DNA of 34,207 nucleotides from Candidatus Heimdallarchaeota archaeon (GCA_021399395.1 JAAFKJ010000070.1:1-34207), one strand, 5' to 3'; numbered from the stretch's first letter, positions 21,695 to 31,255 are shown. Translations and numbers: made by a program. The notes: generated by a model not told the origin, from the letters alone.

Positions 21695-23929
21695 ATGAAA
21701 AAATATTTGGTTTCAATAATTGTTGTCCTCTTCTTAACAGCAAATTTAACAAAGACTTCTACAAACATTCAATCTGGAGCAATATCTGAAAATAATCAAA
21801 AAATTAGTCCATCTATTAAGAATCTGGTTACTTCAGAGTCGATTATGATATATTCTGATACTGACTTGGTAGAGTACAATTTTCCAGGAAATGGTACAGA
21901 AGATGATCCTTTTAGAATCGAAAATCTGTTAATTGAAGAAGAAAATTATGGAATCTACATTAATAGTCCTAAACATCACTTTGTGATTCAAAATTGTCAT
22001 ATTATAAACGCAATTTATGGTGGTATTGTTATTAAAAAAGCCGTTTCCGGTTATGCAAATGTCAGTAACAATATAATTGAAAACTGTACTACCACACATG
22101 CGATATTTTTACAAAGTTGTTCAGAAGTCAATATTGAAAATAACATCTGTATAGGAAATGCTGTGGGTATTGATATGGAGCATTCATATAATTCTACAAT
22201 TGTCAATAATTTATGTCAAAACAACGTCTATATTGGAATTTATGTAGAAAGCTATTCAGTAGGCAATATATTTGAAAATAATACACTTAGATCAAATGGC
22301 GACTATGGATTAGCTTTCTATCAATCCAAAGGTTCTTGTGTCTATAATAACAGTCTTGAAGACAATTTATTTGCTATAATAGAAGATACAATAGACGATT
22401 ATAGGGGTTTTGAGGTAGTTGGAAATGTTCTAGATGGAAAGAAGATAATGTATCTAACAGATACGATAAACCAGACAATTACTGATACAAACATTGGTAT
22501 TTTATTTTTGATTAACTGTTCTTTAATTTTGGTGGAGAATCTTCATATCGAAAATAATCTTGCAGGAATATTTTGCTTTGGCTCTAATAATTGCACGTTT
22601 CAAAATAATGTCTTCGTAAACAATTATCAAATGGGATTAAACATCCTTGATTCAAACTTTACATTAGTTTCTAATAACACTTTTACAAGCACAGTCGGAG
22701 GGTATGGATTTTCAGCAAGTTATACTTTCTATTTGACCATTAGAGATAATTCTTTCATCTCTTCAGGAGTGACTTTTGGTAGTATAAGTGACCTTGCACT
22801 TCCAACAATTGTTATTGAAAACAATACTGTAAATGGTAAGGAATTAGGCGTTTTCTATGAAGAGGATTCTGTCACTCTTTCTGAACCAGAATATGGTCAG
22901 TTTATATTTTTTAACTGCTCAGATGTTGTTTTGAGAAATCAAATAATTCAAGATACTCCCATTGCAATGACGATTATCAACTCTAGAAATTTCACTATGA
23001 CAAATTGTGAGATTACAGCAAGAGATATAGGTATTTCAATACAATATTGTCAGACTTTTTCCTTAGATCAGTGTATAGTAAGTGGGCATATCTACTCAGG
23101 GATACAATTCTTTAACTCGGACAATCTTAACATTTCTAATTCCATTATAGACTCAAATTTAGCTGCAGGGTTAGAATTTAGAGCTGCAGGTACGATTAAT
23201 ATCGATAATTGTGAAATTACTAACAATAGAAATGGTCTCCTATTCACAAATATAAATGATTTCTCGATCACTGGATCCTTGATAGCTAATAATTCTAGAA
23301 TGAATATATATTTTAACGTATTAGATAATGCATTCATTTCTGATGTAGATGTGTATAATGGGGATTTCGGAATATACATGAACCTAGTAGATGATTGTTT
23401 TATTCAAAATTGTAATATTTTAAATGTAAATATTGATGGGATATTTTTATTGGATTCTTATAGAGTAAATGTGATGTGGAGTAATATCAGTTTGAATTTT
23501 TATGGCATTAAAATACAAGGAACTACCTATAGCCAATTCCTATATAATTCATTTGTTGGGAATTCTGTTTATGCTATATCTCTGGACTTAGATTCAAGAC
23601 ACAATTTGATTCACCATAATGTCTTCAACCTTAATCAAGCAACAGATCCAACCGGTAGATTATCTCAATGTTGGGATGACGGTTATAACAACACGTTTTA
23701 CGATGTTGAAACATTTGAGGGTAACTGGTGGTCTAACATAGAAGGTTATTCTTACGCCATTGCGGGATATGCTTACTCAGTAGATATCTTTCCACTTAAT
23801 CCTGTTGAAGTAACAGATTCCATAGATAGAACAGATGAATCATCATTTTCCTTTCTGTTATCAACAATTACTCTAATAATACCAATAACTTCTAAATATT
23901 ACTTAAAGAAGAAAAGAAAGAACAAGTAA
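21695..23929 (+). CDS. secreted NosD-like parallel beta-helix protein with C-terminal anchor
   Basis: 744 residues: a signal peptide (KKYLVSIIVVLFLTANLT), then FPGNGTEDDPFRIENLLI, the usual entry to NosD/PbH1 right-handed beta-helix domains. More than twenty short N-rich rungs follow (for example HFVIQNCHIINA, NVSNNIIENCTT, STIVNNLCQNN, NCTFQNNVFVNN). The C-terminus has a hydrophobic helix (FSFLLSTITLIIPI) and basic tail YYLKKKRKNK, anchoring it on the outside of the membrane. Many N-x-S/T sequons suggest glycosylation. Two weaker repeats of about 170 residues seem to restart with VxGNVLDGKK / IENNTVNGKE. Such proteins bind polysaccharides or act in surface layers. Only the fold is sure. Confidence 0.85.
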   Translation: MKKYLVSIIVVLFLTANLTKTSTNIQSGAISENNQKISPSIKNLVTSESIMIYSDTDLVEYNFPGNGTEDDPFRIENLLIEEENYGIYINSPKHHFVIQNCHIINAIYGGIVIKKAVSGYANVSNNIIENCTTTHAIFLQSCSEVNIENNICIGNAVGIDMEHSYNSTIVNNLCQNNVYIGIYVESYSVGNIFENNTLRSNGDYGLAFYQSKGSCVYNNSLEDNLFAIIEDTIDDYRGFEVVGNVLDGKKIMYLTDTINQTITDTNIGILFLINCSLILVENLHIENNLAGIFCFGSNNCTFQNNVFVNNYQMGLNILDSNFTLVSNNTFTSTVGGYGFSASYTFYLTIRDNSFISSGVTFGSISDLALPTIVIENNTVNGKELGVFYEEDSVTLSEPEYGQFIFFNCSDVVLRNQIIQDTPIAMTIINSRNFTMTNCEITARDIGISIQYCQTFSLDQCIVSGHIYSGIQFFNSDNLNISNSIIDSNLAAGLEFRAAGTINIDNCEITNNRNGLLFTNINDFSITGSLIANNSRMNIYFNVLDNAFISDVDVYNGDFGIYMNLVDDCFIQNCNILNVNIDGIFLLDSYRVNVMWSNISLNFYGIKIQGTTYSQFLYNSFVGNSVYAISLDLDSRHNLIHHNVFNLNQATDPTGRLSQCWDDGYNNTFYDVETFEGNWWSNIEGYSYAIAGYAYSVDIFPLNPVEVTDSIDRTDESSFSFLLSTITLIIPITSKYYLKKKRKNK

Positions 23930-23990
23930 CTGCAATTCTTTCTTCTTTTTTCAAACACATTTAAAAAATGTAGATATCTAATTTATCTAG

Positions 23991-25382
23991 ATGCAACCTA
24001 AAGAGTATGATTTTTGTCATTTGAACAGAAAAAATAGACTAGCTGGAACAGCAAATGAACTTTCACCAGATCAAGCTTCTTTGCTTGGAGAAATTCTCGG
24101 AATATATTTAGGAGGTGAAGAAGCAGTAGTTGTATCAGCAAGAGATTATAGAAAAGACACTCGAATGATTAGCCGAGCATTCAATGCAGGATTAATTAGT
24201 GTAGGGACAACTGTTTTTGAGTTACACGCATGCTCTTTACCAGTAGTTCAATTTGCTTTACGAAGATTTAGCGCTCATGCAGGGGTTCATATGGCTGCAG
24301 CCCATAGAACAGCTGATAAAATAAACATTCGAATCTTCGATCAAACAGGCATTGAGATTCCTTTCACTGATATATACTCTAAAAATAAGATCAACAAAAA
24401 ACCTATTGTAAGGGCACCTCCTGACAAAATCGCAGATATTCTCTCTGTGAAACAAGCCAATGATCTCTATAGAGCAGCATTAAGTTCAGCCTTAGGTACT
24501 GAAGTTTTAAGACAACAAAATTTTTCTGTTGTAATTGATTGTGCTTTTGGACCAGTAGCTGAAGTATTTCCAAATATATTGGTACAGAATGGATGTAATG
24601 TTCTGGCATTGAATGCTTTCAAACCAGAAAATATTCCCGCATCTCTCCCGAATCCTACATCACTGTCTATCCTTTCAAGAACCATAGTTGCTGCAAATGG
24701 CGATCTGGGGATAGCTTTTGACCCAAGTGGTTCCAGAGCAATTTACTTGGATGAACATGGGAGAATTATTGATCCTTGCGTAATTGTATCAGTTTTACTA
24801 CAGGATAAGATGATTGGAAGAAAACAAGGGAAAGTAGTTCTATCTAATACTTTGTGGATGATGGAAAAATGGTTAAACAATCACAATATTGATGTTCATT
24901 TTACAAGTGAGTATCCGGGTGAAATTTCCCGAACAATACAGTTTCAAAGAGCAATTTTTGGAGCAAATGAACAAGGAAATTATATTCACCCAACTATTTC
25001 AAATGGGTCGGAACCATTCGCATCAACAATGCTACTTCTCTCATCTTTTGCTCGGGATGAGAAACATAAATACATCTCTACATTTGTTGAAGATCGAGAT
25101 ATTTGCTCTAAAGAAATTTATGAGGACAAACCATACTCATTGGTTTCCAATCCAGATTTGTTCTTGAAAAAGATCTATGAGAAAGATAACGAAAACAAGA
25201 TTATAAATACTCTAAATGGTGTCAAAATAATTCATGATGAAAGGAAATGGAGTCACATTTTTAGTACCATAATTCCTTCTAAACTGAAGATTAGAGTGTG
25301 CGCAGAGAACAAAGAAGAGAGAGAATCAATCATGAGTGAAACTATGATGATGGTTGAGAATCTTGATGGTGAACTATCTTGA
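23991..25382 (+). CDS. phosphohexomutase-family protein with degenerate active site
   Basis: The 463 residues follow the alpha-D-phosphohexomutase layout (phosphoglucomutase/phosphomannomutase), but key sites are changed. The phosphoserine loop that is normally TASHNP reads AAAHRT (residues 102-107), with Ala104 in place of the catalytic Ser. The metal loop DGDxDR reads DPSGSR (244-249), losing two of three Asp. The sugar loop reads GANEQGNYIHPTISNGSEP. The frame is open and the fold-defining segments (VVVSARDYRKDTRMISRAF, VVIDCAFGPVAE, GIAFDPSG) are kept, so it is a maintained gene rather than a pseudogene. It may be a regulatory or binding protein, or use another chemistry. It lies two genes ahead of the glucan branching enzyme. 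Family sure; mutase activity unlikely. Confidence 0.82.
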   Translation: MQPKEYDFCHLNRKNRLAGTANELSPDQASLLGEILGIYLGGEEAVVVSARDYRKDTRMISRAFNAGLISVGTTVFELHACSLPVVQFALRRFSAHAGVHMAAAHRTADKINIRIFDQTGIEIPFTDIYSKNKINKKPIVRAPPDKIADILSVKQANDLYRAALSSALGTEVLRQQNFSVVIDCAFGPVAEVFPNILVQNGCNVLALNAFKPENIPASLPNPTSLSILSRTIVAANGDLGIAFDPSGSRAIYLDEHGRIIDPCVIVSVLLQDKMIGRKQGKVVLSNTLWMMEKWLNNHNIDVHFTSEYPGEISRTIQFQRAIFGANEQGNYIHPTISNGSEPFASTMLLLSSFARDEKHKYISTFVEDRDICSKEIYEDKPYSLVSNPDLFLKKIYEKDNENKIINTLNGVKIIHDERKWSHIFSTIIPSKLKIRVCAENKEERESIMSETMMMVENLDGELS

Positions 25383-25528
25383 AAAAGGGAAAGAACAAAG
25401 AACCAGTTGAAGAGAGTATCAATGTTTGTCTGAAATGTGGAAAACCTATTGTTAGGAAAGAGAAGTTTTGTATGCAATGCGGGATAGTAATAAATTTACG
25501 ACTTCATTATCCACATAATCTTATCTAA
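25379..25528 (+). CDS. 49-residue zinc-ribbon protein
   Basis: A short frame from TTG at 25379 (overlapping the previous stop as TTGA) to TAA at 25526. It encodes a basic start (KKGKNKEPVEES) followed by C17LKC20GKPIVRKEKFC31MQC34G, a complete CxxC-x10-CxxC zinc ribbon, then LRLHYPHNLI. The four-base overlap suggests translational coupling with the degenerate phosphohexomutase, of which it may be a subunit. Similar minimal ribbons are common in archaea. Intact ligands and the tight overlap argue against chance. Confidence 0.6.
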   Translation: MKKGKNKEPVEESINVCLKCGKPIVRKEKFCMQCGIVINLRLHYPHNLI

Positions 25529-25586
25529 TCAACTTTTTTATTCAATTTCGAAAACATTAAAGAATGAGTAATTTTAGCACATATCA

Positions 25587-27308
25587 ATGACTAAAGGTTA
25601 TCTCAGTTTTGTTCTACATGGTCACATGCCTTGGGTGCTCGAGCAAGGTACATGGCCTCATGGAGAAGTATGGTTACATGAAGCAGCTGCAGAAACATAT
25701 ACTCCTACTCTAAGCATGCTAACTAATCTACACGAAAAAAAAGGTTATACCAATATGTTAACAATAGGTATGACTCCTGTGCTCACTGAACAACTAGCTC
25801 ATCCAAGTTTCAAAGCTGGATTTGAAACTTATCTTAATGACAGAATTGAACAGAGTTACAAAGATAAAGAACACTTTAATTGGGTAGGGGATAAAGATAT
25901 TGCACAATTAGCAGAGCGTTGGATAAGCTACTACTCATCTGTCAAGGAACAGTTCGTAGAGCGATTTGACAGAAACATAATCGAAGGTTACAAAAGACTA
26001 CAAGATAAGGGAGCAATAGAGATAATCACCAGTGGAATTACACATGGATACCTTCCCTTGTTAGGAAAAGAAGAGACTGTAAATGCACAGATTAAAGGTG
26101 GACAAAGTATCTACAAATACAGATATGGTGGGAATGATTCGGTAGGAATGTGGTTACCTGAACTAGCTTATCGTCCAGAATATAGGTGGAGGAATCCTAT
26201 TACAGATGAGGAGTTTGATAGAAAGGGAATCGAGCATTATCTAGCTAAGCACAACATTCGCTATTTCCTTGTTGATACTCCATTATTAAGAGGAGGAGAA
26301 AGCATAGGAACCTATCTAGATAAATTTGATGCGTTGAAGAAATTGTGGACACAATTTGAGAAACAGAAACCAGATCTAGAAGACAAAGATTATTCACTCT
26401 TCAGACCCTATCTAGCAGGAGGAACAGAAGATTATGATAATAAGGTCAGTTTCTTCACAAGAGATGATAAAACAGGAATACTTGTCTGGTCAGGTGATAT
26501 AGGTTTTCCAGGAGATGGGAACTATTTAGAATTTCATAAGAAGCACTGGCCTTCCGGTAACAGGTACTGGAAAGTGACAGGCAAAGATGTTGATCTGGGA
26601 GAAAAAGAAGTCTATAACCACAGTAAAATTGTCGAAAGATTAGATGAAAATTCAGAACATTTCTTCAAAGTAGCTAAAGAGAGTATCCTTCAGAATTATA
26701 CTGAATCAGGAATACCAGGGATAGTAGTCTGTCCATACGATTTCGAACTCTTCGGGCATTGGTGGTTTGAGGCTGTGGGCTTTCTAGAGCGAATAATCAC
26801 CAAAGTAAATGAAGATGAAGATATTGCAACAACTACAACCAGAAACTATTTGGAAAAATATCCTCCAAGTGAAGATATCTATGTTCCTCTTCCGGAGGGA
26901 TCTTGGGGAAAAGGTAATTTCCACTGGATATGGCTGAATGATGATACAACTGCTAGTTGGAAATATATTTACGAATGTGAAGACCTCTATCTTAAAGCTT
27001 TGAAAGAATTCAAAGAGACTCATTATAGCGATTTCAATTTAGCAAAAAGATTGATCAATCAACTTGGACGAGAGTTATTCTTGCTTTCATCTTCAGATTG
27101 GACGTTTTTAATCTCAACATGGTCTGCAAGAGACTATGCCGAGGTTAGAATAAAACTACATTATGATAATTTCAAGAAATTATATGTCTTACTTAAACAA
27201 TACAAAGATGGTAAGATAAACAATCAAGCTATTCAACTTTTAGAAAAAATTGAGAAGGAAGATAGCATAGCTTGGGAACAAGATGTCTATAAGTGGTTTG
27301 AGCTTTAG
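25587..27308 (+). CDS. GH57 1,4-alpha-glucan branching enzyme
   Basis: The 573-residue GH57 (beta/alpha)7-barrel protein has the conserved regions: HGHMPW (residues 11-16), GITHGYLPLL (150-159), GMWLPELAYRP with nucleophile Glu192, and CPYDFELFGHWWFE with acid/base Asp385. The WSGDIGFPGDGNYLEFHKKHWPSG...YWKVT segment and the length agree with archaeal branching enzymes of the TK1436 type rather than amylopullulanases. It introduces alpha-1,6 branches into linear alpha-glucan. No signal peptide, so the glucan is intracellular. CATTAAAG lies about 28 bases before the ATG as a promoter candidate. It works naturally with the GT5 synthase at 28619. Confidence 0.9.
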   Translation: MTKGYLSFVLHGHMPWVLEQGTWPHGEVWLHEAAAETYTPTLSMLTNLHEKKGYTNMLTIGMTPVLTEQLAHPSFKAGFETYLNDRIEQSYKDKEHFNWVGDKDIAQLAERWISYYSSVKEQFVERFDRNIIEGYKRLQDKGAIEIITSGITHGYLPLLGKEETVNAQIKGGQSIYKYRYGGNDSVGMWLPELAYRPEYRWRNPITDEEFDRKGIEHYLAKHNIRYFLVDTPLLRGGESIGTYLDKFDALKKLWTQFEKQKPDLEDKDYSLFRPYLAGGTEDYDNKVSFFTRDDKTGILVWSGDIGFPGDGNYLEFHKKHWPSGNRYWKVTGKDVDLGEKEVYNHSKIVERLDENSEHFFKVAKESILQNYTESGIPGIVVCPYDFELFGHWWFEAVGFLERIITKVNEDEDIATTTTRNYLEKYPPSEDIYVPLPEGSWGKGNFHWIWLNDDTTASWKYIYECEDLYLKALKEFKETHYSDFNLAKRLINQLGRELFLLSSSDWTFLISTWSARDYAEVRIKLHYDNFKKLYVLLKQYKDGKINNQAIQLLEKIEKEDSIAWEQDVYKWFEL

Positions 27309-28480
27309 CCAAACAATATTCTCTTCTTTTTTCTAGTTATGATTAAGATTACTACGATTCCAAAAAGACTTAGCAAGGGATAATTTCCATTATCAGCAGG
27401 TGTAGTTATCGTAACTGCTATTTCATAAGTTTCTATCAAGATAAGATTGTTAATGTCTGATACATCTAGTACAGAAATTCTGGCATCTGAGTGTGACAAA
27501 TAAATAAGATCATTCACACTGTCTACATAGAAATCTTCTGTCATAGTCTCTATAGCGATATAATTATTTATTTCAAGAAAGGTTGAGGGTTCTGTTATAT
27601 TTATTATTCTTAGTCCATACTCAAAATTAATGTGATTTGAAGTTATCAAATATGCATGATTCCCCTCAATATATACTTCACTTACTATTGTAAGAGTTGT
27701 TACATTGAACCTTCCTAAAACACTAATATCCGATGGATCAGAGATATCAAGAGCAACTAACCCGCTTGTATCAGCTGCAATATATGCTATGTCATCGACA
27801 ATTTCAATGCTTTGAACATGCAGTGACTCCGATGTACCTGGAAATTCAGTATAAGTGTATAATTGTGCGGGATTAGATTTATCAGATAAATCGAAAACAG
27901 TTATACCAGATGCGTACCCAACAAGAAAAGCAAAATTATCTTTGATTGCTATATCTCTAGAATCAATAAAATCGAGGGCGGGGTTTGTATCTTTTGCAGT
28001 TCGGGAAAGAACTATCGGTGTAGTTGGATCTGATACATCAATAATAGCAAAACCTTCACCATTAATATCAATATAAGCTATCTCATTTTGAATGGTTAAA
28101 AATCTAGTAATATTAGCTAAATCATAAATCTTTGAAAGCGGTGAAATACTACTTGTACTGCCTGAAATGTCAAAAATTACTAATCCACTCTCTCCAGATG
28201 CTGCATATAGATAGTTTTCATTAATCACAAGTTCAATGAAGTTACCAGTATCATCATTAAATCTTCCCAGATTTTCTAAATTATACGGATCACTTACATC
28301 TATGAGCTCAATTCCACCTGTACGTTCTGCAACATAGGCAATATCCTCCTTAACCTCTATTGATGCTGCAGGATATGTTAATATTTCTGCTGTAGTTGTG
28401 GTGTTCATCAGCGAAATTAACTGGAAGGTAAAAATTAGAATAAATACAATTAATATTATAGCTCTTTTCTTCTTTTTCAT
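27305..28480 (-). CDS. secreted, membrane-anchored LVIVD-type beta-propeller
   Basis: 391 residues: signal/anchor helix (RAIILIVFILIFTFQLISL), then seven repeats of the LVIVD kind (IAYVAERTGGIELIDVSDP, LYAASGESGLVIFDISG, IAYIDINGEGFAIIDVSDP, FAFLVGYASGITVFDLSD, IAYIAADTSGLVALDISDP, GLRIINITEP, LIYLSHSDARISVLDVSD), enough for a seven-bladed propeller. A C-terminal helix (YPLLSLFGIVVILIITRKKKR) acts as outer anchor. LVIVD proteins are surface proteins of unsettled function. It lies between the two halves of the glucan gene group but its location outside the cell argues against a direct role there. The stop overlaps that of the branching enzyme by four bases. Confidence 0.87.
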   Translation of the reverse strand: MKKKKRAIILIVFILIFTFQLISLMNTTTTAEILTYPAASIEVKEDIAYVAERTGGIELIDVSDPYNLENLGRFNDDTGNFIELVINENYLYAASGESGLVIFDISGSTSSISPLSKIYDLANITRFLTIQNEIAYIDINGEGFAIIDVSDPTTPIVLSRTAKDTNPALDFIDSRDIAIKDNFAFLVGYASGITVFDLSDKSNPAQLYTYTEFPGTSESLHVQSIEIVDDIAYIAADTSGLVALDISDPSDISVLGRFNVTTLTIVSEVYIEGNHAYLITSNHINFEYGLRIINITEPSTFLEINNYIAIETMTEDFYVDSVNDLIYLSHSDARISVLDVSDINNLILIETYEIAVTITTPADNGNYPLLSLFGIVVILIITRKKKRILFG

Positions 28481-28604
28481 TATTCACTCACATTTCCTAA
28501 ATCTATAACATTTGATAGGTTCAAATAGTACACTGGAGAAAATATAAAAGGATTCGGTTGTTAAAGAATCTAAGTTAATAGTTGATAAAAAATGAAGAAC
28601 GAGG

Positions 28605-28625
28605 AAAATAGATTGTTTCTATTTT
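28605..28625 (-). terminator. inverted repeat across the glgA stop codon
   Basis: AAAATAGA (28605-28612) and TCTATTTT (28618-28625) form an 8-bp stem with a 5-nt loop spanning the TAG of glgA, with more T on both sides. It could end the minus-strand operon or simply cap its mRNA; archaeal termination mainly needs the T-run. Confidence 0.3.
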
Positions 28626-30088
28626 TTCTTCCATCTCTTTTTTAGTGCTTGTTCATAGACTTTCTGCCATTTCTTAGCTGCATTATTCCACGAGAAATCA
28701 ATATTCATTACTCTCTTTTGTAATTTGATAAAAGATGGTTGATCGTTATGATATAGACTTACTGCAAGTTCTACTGCTTCAAAGAACTCATCTGCTTTGG
28801 CATTCTCAAAAACAAATCCATTCCCATTAGCTTGATCATCAACATAATCAGTTACCGTATCTGATAATCCTCCTGTATTCCTGACGATAGGTATTGTTCC
28901 ATAAGCCATTGAATACATTTGATTCAACCCACAAGGTTCATAGATACTTGGCATTAAGAAGAAATCTGATGCAGCTTCAATTTGATGTGCTAAACGGTTA
29001 TCAAACTCTATATTTATTGAACAATCTTCAGGATACTTCTTCTCTTTTGATTTGAATCTCTTTTCTAGTTTTGGATCTCCTGTTCCTAATAGAATAAATT
29101 GAACTTTCAGGTCCATGATAGCATCAAATTTTTTCATTATCATGTTCAGTCCTTTTTGTGATGCAATTCTAGTTATTATTCCAAGAATAGGTTTATCTGA
29201 AACATCTAAGTTTAGTTTATCTTGTAGATAACTCTTACATTCTGCTTTGCCCTTCAACTTGTGAACATCGTAATTCTTGACAATGAGGGGGTCTACTTTA
29301 GGATTCCAGATAGTTAAGTCGATTCCATGAACAATTCCGTAGAGATCATCCTTACGAGTTTCAATGAATTTTTCTAACCCAAATCCATATTTCTTGGTCT
29401 GAATTTCTTCAGCATATTTAGAACTAACAGTTGTCAGAATATCAGTGTAAACGACTGCTGCTTTCATGAAGTTAATTTGGTCATTGAAACCAAGAAAATC
29501 GTCGGTGTAGTAAATTTCAGGGATATTAGCATCTGCTAATTTCTCAAGAGGATAAATACCTTGATACCCTATATTATGAATGGTATAAACTGATTTTGTT
29601 TTACTAAATAGTGGTTTTTCAACATATTGTGTTTTCAACAAAAATGGTACTAAACCTGTATGCCAGTCATTTGCATGTATGATGTCAGGAGCAAAATCAA
29701 GTAACTCAAGAGAAGTGAAAACTGACTGCGAAAAGCTGAAGAATCTCATTGCACTATCTGCATAATCCTCTCCTGTTTCTTCATCTACGTAAATACCCTC
29801 TCTAAAGAGATATTTGTTCTTGATGAAGTAAACCTGAACCAAACTGTCAGGGAGTGTTGATTCATATAGTTCAAAAACTTCTAACCCATCACCTACGGGG
29901 GCTACAAGATCCTTTTTGACCAACTTGATGTTGTGTGCTTCTAAATTGATTTTCTTATACAACGGTGTAAAGATTACTATATTATGTCCCAATTCTTTCA
30001 TAGCTTTTGGAAAAGCTGCAGAAACATCTCCTAAACCACCTGTTTTGGAGAAAGGAACTACTTCAGCTGAAATAAATACTATGTTCAT
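28619..30088 (-). CDS. glgA: GT5 glycogen/starch synthase
   Basis: The 489-residue GT-B enzyme has the GT5 nucleotide-sugar motif KTGGLGDVSAAFP near residue 15, FAPDIIHANDWHTGLVPFLLK, YTIHNIGYQGIYP and the C-terminal donor site EPCGLNQMYSMAYGTIPIVRNTGGLSDTV. It extends alpha-1,4-glucan from ADP- or UDP-glucose; which one is used is not readable. The ATG at 30088 follows GAGG at about six bases and lies 26 bases inside the end of the upstream GH57 gene, so the two are coupled. Third gene of a galT-like / GH57 / glgA operon. Confidence 0.95.
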   Translation of the reverse strand: MNIVFISAEVVPFSKTGGLGDVSAAFPKAMKELGHNIVIFTPLYKKINLEAHNIKLVKKDLVAPVGDGLEVFELYESTLPDSLVQVYFIKNKYLFREGIYVDEETGEDYADSAMRFFSFSQSVFTSLELLDFAPDIIHANDWHTGLVPFLLKTQYVEKPLFSKTKSVYTIHNIGYQGIYPLEKLADANIPEIYYTDDFLGFNDQINFMKAAVVYTDILTTVSSKYAEEIQTKKYGFGLEKFIETRKDDLYGIVHGIDLTIWNPKVDPLIVKNYDVHKLKGKAECKSYLQDKLNLDVSDKPILGIITRIASQKGLNMIMKKFDAIMDLKVQFILLGTGDPKLEKRFKSKEKKYPEDCSINIEFDNRLAHQIEAASDFFLMPSIYEPCGLNQMYSMAYGTIPIVRNTGGLSDTVTDYVDDQANGNGFVFENAKADEFFEAVELAVSLYHNDQPSFIKLQKRVMNIDFSWNNAAKKWQKVYEQALKKRWKKK

Positions 30089-31232
30089 TTTTATCCTCTA
30101 ATTGTGATGCTATATCTACTATCTTTTGAATTATGTCATTTGAGAGATTTAAAATTATTTGTTGCGAGTCCTTCGAGAGATCTTCAATCATATTGGCTAG
30201 AGCATTTCTCTGATATTTCAATCCCGTATGAATTAATTCAGGTGACCACCAATCTTTTGATGCCCACCAAAATTGGCAAGAATAATAAGCTGCATGATAC
30301 TCATCAATCCAATCTCCTTCAAGTAAGAAGCGCTTGATTTGGTGAAGTAATCGAAGGTGAGTGTGTTGAAGTTGATGGACAGAATTGTAAGGGTGATTCC
30401 ACAATGGATAGGGAACGAAAGCTTCTATATCAGCTTGGGTTGTTGACCAAGAAGAAGGAATGAAAACGTCACTAACTTGTTCTATTGGAAATCTATTCAA
30501 ACAGCTGGATAATGTCATTGTTTCTATTTGATCTGCGAGATTAAAGAAATAATAATAATATTCAGCCATATGCTCTCCGAATGTTTCTAAATCCATCGCC
30601 ATTATGATTGGCAAATTGGTTTGTCTGTATTGAATTTCTAAGTCTATGACACAGTGTGATATATTTCGATTATAATGGTTAAATGAAATCTTATTACTCA
30701 ATTCCTTGTTTCTTTTAATTAATTGAATTGATCTACCATCTTCCAAAATATAGCTGCAACCATATGGAACAGAATTGATATTTTCAGGAACAATTGCAGT
30801 TGTATATTCTTTATCTAGTATCTGAAGTAAAATTTCTTCAGACACCGCTAATTCAGGAGGGAAGAAAACGGTAGATTTCATCCCTAGAATATTCTGGATT
30901 ATTTCCTTTTGCTTCCCGATTTGATATTTTTGATTCTCAATAGAAATTAATGGAAGAAGAGGGTGATAAAATGCTGAGCCCATAATCTCTATTTGTCCAG
31001 CTGATATGCACTTCTCAATAAGTTCTAGAACATAGGGATATTTGGTTGCGAGAACTTCCAGAAGACATCCTGTCACATTGAGAGTAATTCTAACATTAGG
31101 TTTTTTAGATAAATTTTCGAAAAAGGGGATGTAACAATTATTAACTATTCTTTCCAAAATCTCAATTCTCTGAGTAATTGGTTGGTAAGCATGGAGTATA
31201 AAGGTAACAGGAACCTTCTCTTCTTCTGCCAT
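30063..31232 (-). CDS. GH57-family glycoside hydrolase or glucanotransferase
   Basis: 389 residues, shorter than branching enzymes and close to the short GH57 amylases. Region 1 is LHAYQP (13-18), the region around SAFYHPLLPLI (86-96) fits region 2, the nucleophile is Glu127 in FFPPELAVSEE, and Asp214 in AMDLETFGEH is the acid/base. No signal peptide, so it acts in the cytosol, probably trimming or rearranging the glucan made by GlgA and the other GH57 enzyme (amylase or 4-alpha-glucanotransferase). GAGGT precedes the ATG. It overlaps glgA by 26 bases and follows the GalT-like gene by 23. Confidence 0.87.
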   Translation of the reverse strand: MAEEEKVPVTFILHAYQPITQRIEILERIVNNCYIPFFENLSKKPNVRITLNVTGCLLEVLATKYPYVLELIEKCISAGQIEIMGSAFYHPLLPLISIENQKYQIGKQKEIIQNILGMKSTVFFPPELAVSEEILLQILDKEYTTAIVPENINSVPYGCSYILEDGRSIQLIKRNKELSNKISFNHYNRNISHCVIDLEIQYRQTNLPIIMAMDLETFGEHMAEYYYYFFNLADQIETMTLSSCLNRFPIEQVSDVFIPSSWSTTQADIEAFVPYPLWNHPYNSVHQLQHTHLRLLHQIKRFLLEGDWIDEYHAAYYSCQFWWASKDWWSPELIHTGLKYQRNALANMIEDLSKDSQQIILNLSNDIIQKIVDIASQLEDKNEHSIYFS

Positions 31233-31255
31233 TAAATTGACCTCTATGTTTGGCT

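Noticed and set aside
22060-23660. Repetitive AAT/AAC-rich DNA considered as a non-coding repeat array
   Set aside because: It is the coding sequence of beta-helix rungs in one uninterrupted frame.
24889-25167. 92-codon frame inside the phosphohexomutase-like gene, considered as a sign of frameshift
   Set aside because: The main frame is continuous from 23991 to 25382 with family-like segments before and after, so no frameshift is needed.
30063-30088. 26-base overlap of the GH57 and glgA genes considered as a wrong start for glgA
   Set aside because: The glgA start MNIVFISAEVVPFSKTGG is the conserved GT5 N-terminus and GAGG lies just upstream, so the overlap is real.
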